Notes: a model not told the origin generated them from the sequence alone. A stretch of DNA of 64,000 bases from Paraperibacillus esterisolvens (GCF_046237625.1 NZ_CP143545.1:2294001-2358000), one strand, 5' to 3'; shown: positions 52,208-60,957, numbered from the stretch's first letter. Numbers and translations are program-made.

Positions 52208-52561
52208 TTAGCTGATGCAAAGTTCCCGGCAGGCGTCGGCACAGCGGCGGCATGCTTCTGCGCATCGGCGGCAATAATCATCCTCATACTGCTCACAGAC
52301 CCGGGCCGAAGCATCACAAATATTAGCAGCTACACTGCACAGCACACGGGCATAAGGACTTTCCCTCGTAATCAGCTGGCGCACCAGGTTGCAAACATCG
52401 GCACAGTCCCTGACAAGCCTTACAGCCTCCCGCCTCACTTCTTCGTTTCTCAGGCATTCCCTATAACAGTACTCACATGCTTCGGCACATGCGTTGCAGG
52501 CTTCAGCACATTCACGCAAATAAGATCTTAATCTTTCATTCGTAACTAAAGGTGCGCTCAT
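52208..52561 (-). CDS. Four-helix bundle Cys-rich copper-storage-like protein (DUF326, YhjQ/Csp3-like)
   Basis: 117 residues with 17 cysteines arranged as CxxxC and CxxC on four helices (ECAEACNACAEACEYC, then DYCRRCAEACRRCADAC). Such Csp proteins store Cu(I) in the core of the bundle. No signal peptide, so cytosolic or coat-located (YhjQ is spore-coat associated). GAGGGGA precedes the ATG at 52561. Monocistronic with a nested hairpin downstream. Confidence 0.9.
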   Translation of the reverse strand: MSAPLVTNERLRSYLRECAEACNACAEACEYCYRECLRNEEVRREAVRLVRDCADVCNLVRQLITRESPYARVLCSVAANICDASARVCEQYEDDYCRRCAEACRRCADACRELCIS

Positions 52562-52643
52562 TTAATTCCCCTCCACGTAGTTACTCTGTTACGTAAACAA
52601 TATATGAAGGAGAAATCCGCAATATTCAACAATTGTCCTTTTG

Positions 52644-53171
52644 CTATAAAACAAATTTATTCAGTAATCTTATATGCTTTTTAACAGTCATCCTCATTCT
52701 CTCAATGCCTTGTTCCTCTTTTTTAAATTCCTCTGTTTCAACCGAGTCAAGCAGCAGCGCAAGCTTTCCCAGCTGTGTTTCTTTTTCCAGCCACAGCTGA
52801 AAAACCTCTCCCTCTGATGCTCTTGGTAAAGCAGATGAAAATGTGATGACCGCTTTATCGCTTCCCCTGATAATATGCTTCTCGCCTTTAGTGTCTCCTT
52901 CAAGCAGCAATAGCTCGATGGCATCTGTTATCTCAACGCGAGGATCTTCCATCCGCTGGTATTCAAGCTGAAAGGAAAAGCAACCGTCAGCCAGTTTGAA
53001 AAAAGTGAAAGGCAGAGACAGATTTCCATCAATGATATCCGCTTTTATCCACTTTTCATGTTCGTTTAGAAAGGCTTTCTCAGACAGAATAGCCATTACC
53101 TTCAGCCATTTTAATAAATGCTGCTTTGTGATTACTGCCTCCAGGTTCCTGTAAATGACCACAGCCGCCAA
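52644..53171 (-). CDS. Hypothetical protein (about 175 aa)
   Basis: Not recognised. A soluble protein with a beta-rich middle (LSLPFTFFKLADGCFSFQLEY) and a basic helical C-terminus (ERMRMTVKKHIRLLNKFVL). GGGGAAGGAG lies 9 nt before a TTG at 53171 and 3 nt before another at 53177, so 53171 is taken; Met28 (53096) is a later possibility. No operon partner. Confidence 0.65.
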   Translation of the reverse strand: MAAVVIYRNLEAVITKQHLLKWLKVMAILSEKAFLNEHEKWIKADIIDGNLSLPFTFFKLADGCFSFQLEYQRMEDPRVEITDAIELLLLEGDTKGEKHIIRGSDKAVITFSSALPRASEGEVFQLWLEKETQLGKLALLLDSVETEEFKKEEQGIERMRMTVKKHIRLLNKFVL

Positions 53172-53316
53172 CTTCAATCACTCCTTCCCCGTAACAGTCT
53201 ATGCGGGGAAGACAAGAAAGGGGACTTATGCGGGCGCCTGGGCGGGACGGTTTCCAGGTATCCTGGAACCTGCTGAACCTCCTCGCTCTCATATCTTTTA
53301 CAGGCTGGCTCAGGAG

Positions 53317-53500
53317 CAAAAAAACATGAGTTTTCAACCCGCAACCCAGATAATATAAGGAACTTGGACAAGAGCAGGGATATACACAATAAGGCGGTGG
53401 ACCGGAGTTAGGCGCAGGTACGACTGCCAGCAAGATAAATGATGTTCAAACCTGGCTGTTTGAAGCTTTACGACCATGAGCTCCGCTCTTTTCCATAGAA
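53317..53500. repeat. Intergenic repeat, copy C
   Basis: Same order of blocks as copies A and B: AAAAAAACATGAGTTTTCAA, CAAGAGC, ACACAATAAGGCGGTGGA-CGGAGTTAGGCGCAGG, CAAGATAAATGATGTTCAAAC, then GAAGCTTTACGACCATGAGCTCCGC and TTTTCCAT. Ends next to the namA terminator, as copy B ends next to its neighbour's terminator. 53178-53316 holds nothing else recognised. Confidence 0.8.
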
Positions 53501-53526
53501 AAACAGCCAGCAACGGGGCTGGCTGT
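53497..53526 (-). terminator. Terminator of namA
   Basis: Minus strand ACAGCCAGC, 6-nt loop, GCTGGCTGT then TTTTCTATG. Confidence 0.88.
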
Positions 53527-53535
53527 CTTTGGTAT

Positions 53536-54558
53536 TTATTTTATGCTGTAAGCGGCACGATACTGCTTTGGAGTCAAAGGCTCCCCGCCAAGGGCGATGG
53601 ACGCTTCATTAGCCCAATAAGGACTTGACAGCATGCCTCTCCCGATGGCAGCAAGGTCAGCATGGCCTTCACGGATGGCTTTGTCGCTCAGCTCGAAGTC
53701 TTCCAGGCGGCCGACCGCAATGACCGGCATGTCTGTTTCCTTGCGAAGCTTATCAGCGAAGTCGAGCTGATAGCCCGGTCCTGAATATTGGGGACCGGTG
53801 GTTCCTTCTCCTCCGGAGGATACGTGCAGGATATCTGCACCTGCTTCTTTATAGCGTCTTGCAAGCTCGGCTGAATGCTCCAGGTCATAACCTCCATCCG
53901 CATATTCCACTGCAGAGATACGGAAGATGAGCGGCATATCCTCCGGCATTTCTTTTTTCGCTGCCCTGATTACCTCGATACCGAAGAGCGCCTTGTCCTC
54001 ACCGTATTTATCTGTTCTCTTGTTTGTAAGCGGAGATTGGAATTGATGGATCAAATAACCGTGCGCGCCGTGAATTTCAATTGTATCCACACCCGCCTGG
54101 ATGGCTCTCCGTACTGCAGCTGCATACTTTTCTACCATTTCCTCTGTTTCCTCTGTTGAAAGAGCCCGGGGCTGGTTATATCGATCCGAGAAAGCATCGG
54201 TAGTGGAAGAAACCGGAACCTTTGCGTCCTCTGCCTTTCTTCCTGCGTGCGCAATCTGAATGCCGACCTTTGAACCATAAGATTGGCAGGCTTCAATGAT
54301 CTTCCTGAAGGCTGGTATTTGATCATCAGACCACAGCCCGAGGTCATTATCAGTAATTCTTCCATCCGGTTCCACATCTGTCATTTCCATGATGATCAAC
54401 CCGGTTCCGCCGATTGCCCGGCTTGTATAATGACTGAAATGCCACTCATTCGGAGCTCCGTCCTTTTTGTCTACGGAATATTGGCACATCGGTGGCATTA
54501 CGATACGATTTTTCAATTTAAGGCCTTTGTATTCAAATGAATCCAATAAGCTAGCCAT
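53536..54558 (-). CDS. namA: NADPH dehydrogenase NamA (YqjM, old yellow enzyme family)
   Basis: FMN-dependent ene-reductase of 340 residues, reducing activated C=C bonds with NADPH; in B. subtilis YqjM responds to oxidative stress. The signature VMPPMCQYSV (Cys tuning FMN), TIEIHGAHGYLIHQF (substrate His pair), RISAVEYADGGYDLE and the C-terminal AIGRGMLSSPYW are all present. The ATG at 54558 follows AAGGAAG by 8 nt; the open frame begins three codons earlier at a GTG. Confidence 0.95.
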   Translation of the reverse strand: MASLLDSFEYKGLKLKNRIVMPPMCQYSVDKKDGAPNEWHFSHYTSRAIGGTGLIIMEMTDVEPDGRITDNDLGLWSDDQIPAFRKIIEACQSYGSKVGIQIAHAGRKAEDAKVPVSSTTDAFSDRYNQPRALSTEETEEMVEKYAAAVRRAIQAGVDTIEIHGAHGYLIHQFQSPLTNKRTDKYGEDKALFGIEVIRAAKKEMPEDMPLIFRISAVEYADGGYDLEHSAELARRYKEAGADILHVSSGGEGTTGPQYSGPGYQLDFADKLRKETDMPVIAVGRLEDFELSDKAIREGHADLAAIGRGMLSSPYWANEASIALGGEPLTPKQYRAAYSIK

Positions 54559-54795
54559 ATGCTGCACTTCCTTCCATTTCTTCAGCTGTATGCTGTTTTA
54601 TACTATATCATTTTTACACCCGGCTCCCATTAAGGCAAATTAAACGCCTGACAGCATCACATCACAATTTTCCCAAAAGATCACACAGACCTTATTATTC
54701 CTTAACACTTTATCTGCATACCTCAGATCCTGAAGGCAAAACTAGTCAGGATGATTTCAATCATCAATATCTGCGATTATGGGGGGCAACTGACG

Positions 54796-54969
54796 ATGGA
54801 CATTCGTGAAGGATTGATCCCGGCTGCATTAGGTTCCGCAGTGACAGCTGCAGGATATGCAATGAAGCAAATGCCGCGTTCCAACAAGATGGTGGCCAAC
54901 ACTGTTTTTGGTTTTGGCCTGGCCCATGTGGTCCTTGGAGTCATTGACCTGGTCGAGCATCGCCGATAA
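54796..54969 (+). CDS. Small conserved hydrophobic protein (57 aa)
   Basis: 57 residues, MDIREGLIPAALGSAVTAAGYAMKQMP then MVANTVFGFGLAHVVLGVIDL; two weak hydrophobic stretches. Short proteins of this kind in Bacillaceae have been labelled asparagine synthase in databases, which cannot be right at this size. GGGGGG at 54781-54786 is about 9 nt before the ATG. Ends at a large terminator. Confidence 0.75.
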   Translation: MDIREGLIPAALGSAVTAAGYAMKQMPRSNKMVANTVFGFGLAHVVLGVIDLVEHRR

Positions 54970-54973
54970 AAAG

Positions 54974-55024
54974 AAAGAGGGCGATTCACAGGTTGAATAA
55001 TTCAATCTGGGAATCGCCTCTTTT
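54974..55024 (+). terminator. Long terminator after the 57-aa gene
   Basis: AAAGAGGgCGATTCaCAGgTTGAAT pairs with ATTCAAtCTGgGAATCGCCTCTTT, then T; very stable. Confidence 0.88.
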
Positions 55025-55040
55025 GCGGTTTTATTAACGA

Positions 55041-55065
55041 GTCCTGTAATGGTACATCACAGGAC
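55041..55065 (-). terminator. Hairpin downstream of the queuosine transporter gene
   Basis: GTCCTGT, 11-nt loop, ACAGGAC. About 90 nt after the minus-strand stop; no strong T tract, so termination is uncertain. Confidence 0.4.
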
Positions 55066-55152
55066 AGAATTCTGAATTTTTTCAGTGCCGGAAATCCAAG
55101 TTTCCAGCTTCCTAAAAAAAGATGGTATCCAAAAGACCCATCGAACTCTTTA

Positions 55153-55686
55153 TTATGCTGCCGCTTCCTTTCTGCTCCATACATTCTGGAGAATCATAGC
55201 GCCAAGCCCCTGAATGATGGTTTTGACAATAACCTGCCCCAGGATGGCTGCCGGAACGGCTTCCCATGGAAGGATATTTGCCCCAAGAGGGCTTAGGCCG
55301 ATCAGGACAAAGACCGCGGAATCAAGCAGGCCGCCGACAAGTCCGCTGTAAAATACCCGCCATGCCAAAGGGAGGCGGAGCCTTGTATAAATTTCTGTAT
55401 CGGTAGTTTCCGATATCGCAAAAGAAATGGCTGACGCCAGAACAATTAAAAGCGTATCGTCCAAAATGAAGGAGACTGCCGCCGAAACCAGGAGAGCAGT
55501 TCCGATTGCTGCATAAGTCCTGCTTCTGCCCAGCTTGTTCTGCACAAGGTCACGCAGGATGAAGGTTGCCCCTATAAGCAGGGTCCCCATTGGGACGATA
55601 AACGCTCCGAAAGTCAGCGGCGCGAATTTGGCAGTCACCACATTCGCCGCCACAATGGATAGTAAATATAGGATGATTCTGATCAT
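55153..55686 (-). CDS. Queuosine precursor transporter-like VUT family protein
   Basis: Integral membrane protein of 177 residues with about six helices and the VUT/YhhQ signature FGAFIVPMGTLLIGATFILRDLVQ and PLAWRVFYSGLVGGLLDSAVFVLIG. Homologues import preQ0/preQ1 or queuine. Second gene after queC (48 nt gap) and under the same preQ1 riboswitch, which strongly supports the transport assignment. The start ATG at 55686 follows GGAAAGGAGC. Confidence 0.9.
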   Translation of the reverse strand: MIRIILYLLSIVAANVVTAKFAPLTFGAFIVPMGTLLIGATFILRDLVQNKLGRSRTYAAIGTALLVSAAVSFILDDTLLIVLASAISFAISETTDTEIYTRLRLPLAWRVFYSGLVGGLLDSAVFVLIGLSPLGANILPWEAVPAAILGQVIVKTIIQGLGAMILQNVWSRKEAAA

Positions 55687-55734
55687 GCGGCATGCTCCTT
55701 TCCACGGCTCAATCAGCCGGCTGATGTTGTATTT

Positions 55735-56388
55735 TTAAGACTTTATAGCCAGATATTCATCCAGCCCTTTTTTCCTTAATCGGCAGGCTGGACACTCACC
55801 GCATCCTTCTGCAATTACTCCGTTGTAGCAGGTGAGCGTTTTTTCCCGGACAAAGCCGAGTGCGCCCAGGCTGTCTGCCAGCGCCCAGGTTTCTTTTTTG
55901 TCCAGCCACATAAGCGGTGTGTGGATAACCATGTTTTCATCCATGGACAGATTGATGCTGACGTTCAGGGACTTAACAAAATTATCCCTGCAGTCCGGAT
56001 ACCCGCTGAAATCGGTTTCGCATACGCCGGTTACAATATGCCTCGCACCTCTTCCCCTTGCCAGGATTGCCGCAAATGACAAGAAAAGCAGATTCCTTCC
56101 CGGCACGAACGTATTCGGCAAGCCGCCATCTTCACCATCCTCGACCGGTATTTCATCACGCGTCAAGGCACCGGGTGCCAATTGATTCAAAAGAGACATA
56201 TCCAATATATGATGCCGAATTCCCAATTCATTGGCAATGGACTTGGCACAGTCAATCTCAAGCGCATGGCGCTGTCCATAATTGAAGGTGACTGCTTCTA
56301 CTTCCTTGAATGTTTTTATAGCCCAGAAAAGGCAGGTGGTGCTGTCTTGTCCCCCGCTGAAAACAACAAGGGCTTTTTCATTTTGCAT
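55735..56388 (-). CDS. queC: 7-cyano-7-deazaguanine synthase QueC
   Basis: ATP-dependent conversion of CDG to preQ0. 217 residues; PP-loop SGGQDSTT at the N-terminus, GRNLLFLSFAA, and the zinc-binding CGECPACRLRKKG at the C-terminus. GGAGCG is 5-8 nt from the ATG at 56388. It is led by a preQ1-I riboswitch and followed by a transporter gene, while queD and queE are not in the window. Confidence 0.97.
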   Translation of the reverse strand: MQNEKALVVFSGGQDSTTCLFWAIKTFKEVEAVTFNYGQRHALEIDCAKSIANELGIRHHILDMSLLNQLAPGALTRDEIPVEDGEDGGLPNTFVPGRNLLFLSFAAILARGRGARHIVTGVCETDFSGYPDCRDNFVKSLNVSINLSMDENMVIHTPLMWLDKKETWALADSLGALGFVREKTLTCYNGVIAEGCGECPACRLRKKGLDEYLAIKS

Positions 56389-56405
56389 GTGAACGCTCCT
56401 TTACA

Positions 56406-56445
56406 CGAAAAAACAGTGCCGCTAAAGAAAAGCAGCACTGTTTTT
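56406..56445 (-). terminator. Attenuator terminator of the queC preQ1 riboswitch
   Basis: Minus strand AAAACAGTGCTGC, 9-nt loop, GCGGCACTGTTTT then TT. It lies between the aptamer and queC. Confidence 0.88.
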
Positions 56446-56447
56446 CC

Positions 56448-56480
56448 TTAGTTTTTTATAGAGGGTAGCTAAGAACCTCT
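56448..56480 (-). promoter_or_regulatory. PreQ1-I riboswitch aptamer upstream of queC
   Basis: Minus strand AGAGGTTCTTAGC followed by ACCCTCT and the tail ATAAAAAACTAAGG, matching the class I preQ1 aptamer and the copy before queF. Confidence 0.95.
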
Positions 56481-56628
56481 CTTATATGCTGTTAATAATG
56501 ACTATCTTATAGTATCACATTTCCAGAGAAACAAAAGGCTTTTTTGCTCAAGTATTTTAAAAAAACGGTTCGGCAAAGCGTACTTTTTCAGCCGGGCTGG
56601 GCATAATGACAGGGAGGTGAAAAATAAA

Positions 56629-57201
56629 ATGGAAAAAAAGGTGATTCTTGCCCTGTCTGTCATCTTTATGTTTTTTATGGCCGGTCTATTCATATTTTAC
56701 TTTATGAAGGATGACACTTCACGCTGGCAGGTTGCAGCAGGCGGAATTTTGGTCAGCGCCCTGCCGCTTTTGCTGTTAATTATGAAACATCGACCTTTCA
56801 ATATACCAATCATCCTTGCTTATTATGTTTTCATCTTTTGTTCAACCTTTCTGGGCTCAATCGGAAAATTCTATTTGCATATCCTTTGGTGGGACACGGT
56901 CTTACATTTATATAAAGGCATTTTTATGGGTTTCATCGCCCTTTTTTTATTTAAGATTTTCGTGAAACCAGAGGATAGGAAAGGAACTTCTCCATTGCTC
57001 CTATTTCTCTTCAGTCTATCCCTTGCTGCTTCTTCCAGTGTCTTTTGGGAGGTATACGAATTTTTTGGAGACCTTTACTATACGGAAACGATGCAGAGAG
57101 GCGGTAACGCGGACACTATGCGGGATCTTCTCGCCGGTTTAGGCGGAGGCCTGGCTTCTGCCATCTATGCAGCATTTCGGCAAAAGCAGTCGAACATATA
57201 A
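56629..57201 (+). CDS. Membrane protein, tandem paralogue 1 (YjdF/DUF2238-like)
   Basis: 190 residues with about five to six membrane helices and a conserved WWDTVLHLYKGIFMGF and FWEVYEFFGD with a NADTMRDLLAGLGGGL tail motif, reminiscent of YjdF-type proteins. Function unknown. ATG at 56629 is taken; AGGGAGG is 11 nt away, and a GTG at 56617 overlaps the SD. The following gene is a paralogue 13 nt downstream, so the two likely make a pair. Confidence 0.8.
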   Translation: MEKKVILALSVIFMFFMAGLFIFYFMKDDTSRWQVAAGGILVSALPLLLLIMKHRPFNIPIILAYYVFIFCSTFLGSIGKFYLHILWWDTVLHLYKGIFMGFIALFLFKIFVKPEDRKGTSPLLLFLFSLSLAASSSVFWEVYEFFGDLYYTETMQRGGNADTMRDLLAGLGGGLASAIYAAFRQKQSNI

Positions 57202-57214
57202 CGAGGTGTGAATT

Positions 57215-57772
57215 ATGGACAAAAAACTGATTAAAGCTCTCTGTTATTTATACGTTTTTTTTATGGCTGCCCTGGCTGTAATCTATTATCTCAATGGGGA
57301 AACGTTCAAAGCATCCGTTGCTGCAGCGGGAATTTTCTGCGGTGCCATTCCTCTGCTCCTTCCTTTGATACACATAAGCTTTAACGGTCCCCTCACCATT
57401 TGCTACATTCTTTTCCTTACCGCCTCACAATATCTTGGATCCATCCGCGGCTGGTATCATCTTGGCTGGTGGGATTCGTTCCTTCACGGCCTCAGCGGCA
57501 TTTTACTCGGATTCATGGGCATCGCGCTCTATGAAAGGCTGGTTCATCGAGAAGCAGGAAAGCGTATTTCTCCCTGGTTTGTTTTCCTTTTCACGTTTTC
57601 CTTTGCAGTTTTTGGCGGAGTTTTATGGGAAGTATATGAATTTACTTCTGACCAGCTTTTCGGGATGACTTTACAAGGAGGAGGAAACAAGGATACGATG
57701 ACAGACCTTATTACAGACAGTCTTGGAGGCCTGGCTGCCGGAACATGGGCCGGACTCCGTTCCAGAAGGTGA
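57215..57772 (+). CDS. Membrane protein, tandem paralogue 2 (YjdF/DUF2238-like)
   Basis: 185 residues with the same plan as the preceding protein: GWWDSFLHGLSGILLGFMG, LWEVYEFTSDQ and NKDTMTDLITDSLGGL. About six helices; charged Asp/Glu residues in conserved motifs near the membrane may bind metal or lipid headgroups, by inference. ACGAGGTGTG provides the RBS. Converges on the TPM-domain gene at a shared terminator. Confidence 0.8.
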   Translation: MDKKLIKALCYLYVFFMAALAVIYYLNGETFKASVAAAGIFCGAIPLLLPLIHISFNGPLTICYILFLTASQYLGSIRGWYHLGWWDSFLHGLSGILLGFMGIALYERLVHREAGKRISPWFVFLFTFSFAVFGGVLWEVYEFTSDQLFGMTLQGGGNKDTMTDLITDSLGGLAAGTWAGLRSRR

Positions 57773-57818
57773 GAGAAGTGCTTTCGGCTCGCAAGAAATT
57801 TGATAAGCTTCCGGAACC

Positions 57819-57857
57819 AAAAAAGCAGCAGCCGTATACGGCCTGCTGCCTTTTTTT
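57819..57857. terminator. Bidirectional terminator between convergent genes
   Basis: AAAAAA-GCAGCAG-CCGTATACGG-CCTGCTGC-TTTTTTT; palindromic with A and T tracts on both sides. Confidence 0.9.
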
Positions 57858-57858
57858 C

Positions 57859-58587
57859 CTACCATCCCCGGCTGGCACCTCCGCCGCCTGAAGAACCTCC
57901 GCCGCCTCCCCGGGGTCCGCCCCTTCCTCCTCCTCCTCTTCCGATCAGGGAAAATAGGAAGAAGGTAAGAGTTCCTCCAAAGAAGGTTATATCGATAAAG
58001 ACAAAAGCAATCACGATAAGAATGAACAGCCAGTCAGGAATGCCGCTTCCTTTTTGGTCAGCAGCTGCATCATCTGTACCTGTGCCGCCTGAAATAACGT
58101 CTGCTATTGCGCCGTACGTCTTGATGACTGCTTCATTTGGCCTTCCTGCCTTAAGGCTGGGCAGGGCGTTTTCATCAATAATCCTGCCTGCCCTCCCATC
58201 CGGCAGTTCTCCCTCCAGACCATATCCGGTCTCTATCCTGATTTTCTTCTCCTTCATAGCAAGCACCAGGAGCACCCCGTTATCCTTCTCCTTCGTTCCA
58301 AGCCCAAGTTCACGGTAGGCTCTATTCGCATACTCCTCGATGGATTCATTTCCGATCGTCTGGACAGTAAGGATGGCAGCCTGGTTCGTCGTTCTGTCCT
58401 CAACCGTCCGTCCAAGCTGGATCGCTTGAGCTTCTTCGTTTGGATTCAAAATATTGGCATGGTCCTGAACATATACGTCACCAGTGGGGCGCGGGATTGG
58501 TTCGGGTCCAGCCGCCATAGCTCTGCCTGCTATGAGAACGAAAAGGAGAACGAGCATGAAGATGGCCGCTCTATTTCCTGAACGCAT
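57859..58587 (-). CDS. TPM domain-containing exported membrane protein (YgcG-like)
   Basis: 242 residues: signal peptide (NRAAIFMLVLLFVLIAGRAMA), TPM_phosphatase domain (about 35-160; YVQDHANILNPNEEAQAIQLG, IRIETGYGLEGELPDGRAG), one or two membrane helices and a Gly-rich tail with RGGPRGGGG and GGGGASRGW. ATG at 58587 follows GGAGG by 8 nt; the frame extends five codons upstream. Adjacent LemA gene ends 1 nt upstream, a classic LemA-TPM pair of unknown role in the envelope. Confidence 0.9.
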   Translation of the reverse strand: MRSGNRAAIFMLVLLFVLIAGRAMAAGPEPIPRPTGDVYVQDHANILNPNEEAQAIQLGRTVEDRTTNQAAILTVQTIGNESIEEYANRAYRELGLGTKEKDNGVLLVLAMKEKKIRIETGYGLEGELPDGRAGRIIDENALPSLKAGRPNEAVIKTYGAIADVISGGTGTDDAAADQKGSGIPDWLFILIVIAFVFIDITFFGGTLTFFLFSLIGRGGGGRGGPRGGGGGSSGGGGASRGW

Positions 58588-58588
58588 A

Positions 58589-59164
58589 TCACTTTCCTCC
58601 AAAATTTACATCTGGAGCTTCCTGTGATTTAGGATCTGCCCTGAAATATTCCTTTTTATCAAATCCAGTTATCCCCGCAACCAGGGCACCTGGGAAACGT
58701 TTAACTTTTTTGTTGTAAATGGAAACTTCCTCATTATAATCCTTTCTTGCCACTGATATGCGGTTTTCAGTTCCTGCAAGCTCGTCCATGAGCTGTGTGA
58801 ACTGCTTGTCAGCCTTAAGGTTGGGATAGTTCTCGACTACAACCAGAAGTCTGCTGAGGGCACCGCTGAGTTCTGCATTGGCAGTCGCCTCTTCTTCAGG
58901 CGACCTGGCGCCTGCAAGCCTTGCCCTTGCATCCGATACAGCTTCTATTGTTTCTTTTTCATGGGCAGCATAGCCCTTCACAGTATTTACCAGGTTAGGA
59001 ATCAAATCCAGCCTGCGCTGAAGCTGGTTTTCTATCTGGGCATATGATTGATCCACATTTTCTTCAGCATTCACAAACCCGTTATAGCTTCCCATCAGCA
59101 TGAAAATCAGGACAACAAGGATGCCGCCAACGATAATAATGGGCCCTAATGACCGTTTTGCCAT
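58589..59164 (-). CDS. LemA family protein
   Basis: 191 residues: N-terminal membrane anchor (GPIIIVGGILVVLIFMLMGSY) and an extracytoplasmic antiparallel helical bundle with NVDQSYAQIENQLQRRLDLIPNLV, SVARKDYNEEVSIYN and the C-terminal FPGALVAGITGF motif. Works with the downstream TPM protein by gene linkage. Function unknown. Confidence 0.93.
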   Translation of the reverse strand: MAKRSLGPIIIVGGILVVLIFMLMGSYNGFVNAEENVDQSYAQIENQLQRRLDLIPNLVNTVKGYAAHEKETIEAVSDARARLAGARSPEEEATANAELSGALSRLLVVVENYPNLKADKQFTQLMDELAGTENRISVARKDYNEEVSIYNKKVKRFPGALVAGITGFDKKEYFRADPKSQEAPDVNFGGK

Positions 59165-59440
59165 AACTCACACTCCATTCTTTGCTGCAGGTTCTCGGTT
59201 ATTCCTATAGAATTCCCTTTTACCGGACTTCATTAAACCAGAATATTTTTAATGGAATGGGATTGTCTATAATATCGCAGGCTGCCTTAAAGGAATCTCC
59301 ATATATCCTGTTTGAGGCTGAAAGCAGGCCGTCTGAAAAGTAGTCCCAGCACACTTCTAATTCATATTGCCAAAGGACTTTTCCGTCTGCTAAAATTTAA
59401 CCCTGAGTACCATGTATATATATATAAAAGGGGCTGCTAT

Positions 59441-60949
59441 ATGGTTAAAGCACAGGAAAGCAAAATCGGTTTAGTGATGGCAGGGCTGCTGCTGTCTATT
59501 TTAATGGCTTCAATGGATAACACCATTGTCGCCACTGCTATGGGAACGATAGTTTCAGACCTTGGCGGGCTTGAGAAGTTTATTTGGGTCACTTCTGCAT
59601 ACATGGTCGCGGAGATGGCTGGCATGCCAATTTTCGGCAAGCTGTCGGATATGTATGGAAGAAAACGATTTTTCCTTTTTGGAATGCTGCTATTCTTATT
59701 TGGTTCAATCCTTTGCGGAACTGCACAGACGATCGAGCAGCTGAGCATTTTCCGTGCTATTCAGGGGATCGGCGGCGGTGCACTTATTCCAATTACATTT
59801 ACCATCATTTTTGATGTTTTTCCTCCAGAAAAGAGGGGGAAGATGACAGGCCTTTTTGGTGCGGTCTTTGGGCTTTCGAGTGTGTTTGGACCGCTGCTTG
59901 GAGCTTACATAACTGATTATATCAGCTGGCACTGGGTATTTTATATTAATCTTCCGCTTGGAATAATCGCCTTTTTCCTTATTCTTTTCAACTATAAAGA
60001 ATCACTTCAGCACAAAGAGCAGAAGATTGACTGGCTGGGTGCAGTGACCCTGGTGGGTGCGGTTGTTTGTTTGATGTTTGCACTAGAGCTTGGCGGCAAT
60101 AAATACGAATGGGATTCATCACAGATTATCTGGCTGTTCACTGGCTTTGGAGTGTTGATTATCATTTTCTTTGCAGCCGAGAGAAAAGCTGCTGACCCTA
60201 TCATTTCATTTAATATGTTTCAGAACCGTCTTTTTGCTGCAAGTACGTTAGTAGGTCTGTTTTATGGAATTGCATTTATTGTTGCTTCAGTTTATATTCC
60301 TATCTTCGTTCAGGGGGTATATGGCGGCACTGCAACTAATTCAGGCTTGATACTTCTTCCTATGATGCTTGGTGTAGTGGTCTCGAGCCAGGCTGGTGCA
60401 ATAGCCGCAGCAAGGCTGGGATATCGGCGGGTAATGGTCGTCTTTGCAGTTATTTTTGCAATCGGGATGTCCCTGCTCAGCACTATTGATGCACACACCG
60501 CTAAAAGTACGGTTACGATGTACATGATCATAGTGGGGCTTGGGACCGGAGCATCTTTTTCTGTCCTAAGTATGGCGGCCATTCATCATGTGGCCCCGCA
60601 GCAGCGGGGTTCAGCAAATTCTACTGTGTCTTTTGTCAGGCAGCTTGGCATGACAATCGGAATAACCATTTTCGGCATACTTCAAAGAAACGAATTTACA
60701 GACAATATGAAGCAGCTGTTTTCCAGTCTCGGAAACCTGGCAAAGAATGCGGATCTTACTGACCCCAGAGCAATCCTTGCCCCATGCTTGCGGGCGGATA
60801 TACCAGTTCCTGTTCTTGAGAAGATAACAAATGCACTGGCAGATTCGATATCTTTCGCCTTTACCTGGGCCCTCCTCCCAGCTTTCTTTGTACTGGTTTT
60901 TGTTTTTATGCTGACAAATGATAAGATGTCGATGAAGCAGGAAAATTAA
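59441..60949 (+). CDS. MFS drug transporter, DHA2 (14-helix, EmrB/QacA) family
   Basis: Proton-driven multidrug exporter by family, 502 residues with 14 helices. Motif C-like SMDNTIVATAMGTI in helix 1, motif A GKLSDMYGRKRFF, RAIQGIGGGALIPITF and FGPLLGAYITDYISWHWVFYIN motif D are clear. The upstream extension to a TTG at 59312 is rejected; AAAAGGGG lies 9-10 nt before ATG 59441. Substrate unknown. Monocistronic. Confidence 0.9.
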   Translation: MVKAQESKIGLVMAGLLLSILMASMDNTIVATAMGTIVSDLGGLEKFIWVTSAYMVAEMAGMPIFGKLSDMYGRKRFFLFGMLLFLFGSILCGTAQTIEQLSIFRAIQGIGGGALIPITFTIIFDVFPPEKRGKMTGLFGAVFGLSSVFGPLLGAYITDYISWHWVFYINLPLGIIAFFLILFNYKESLQHKEQKIDWLGAVTLVGAVVCLMFALELGGNKYEWDSSQIIWLFTGFGVLIIIFFAAERKAADPIISFNMFQNRLFAASTLVGLFYGIAFIVASVYIPIFVQGVYGGTATNSGLILLPMMLGVVVSSQAGAIAAARLGYRRVMVVFAVIFAIGMSLLSTIDAHTAKSTVTMYMIIVGLGTGASFSVLSMAAIHHVAPQQRGSANSTVSFVRQLGMTIGITIFGILQRNEFTDNMKQLFSSLGNLAKNADLTDPRAILAPCLRADIPVPVLEKITNALADSISFAFTWALLPAFFVLVFVFMLTNDKMSMKQEN

Positions 60950-60957
60950 AGAAACGA

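Noticed and set aside
53080..53433. 117-codon minus-strand ORF
   Set aside because: Runs across intergenic repeat copy C into the neighbouring gene in another frame; the frame is not kept in copies A and B.
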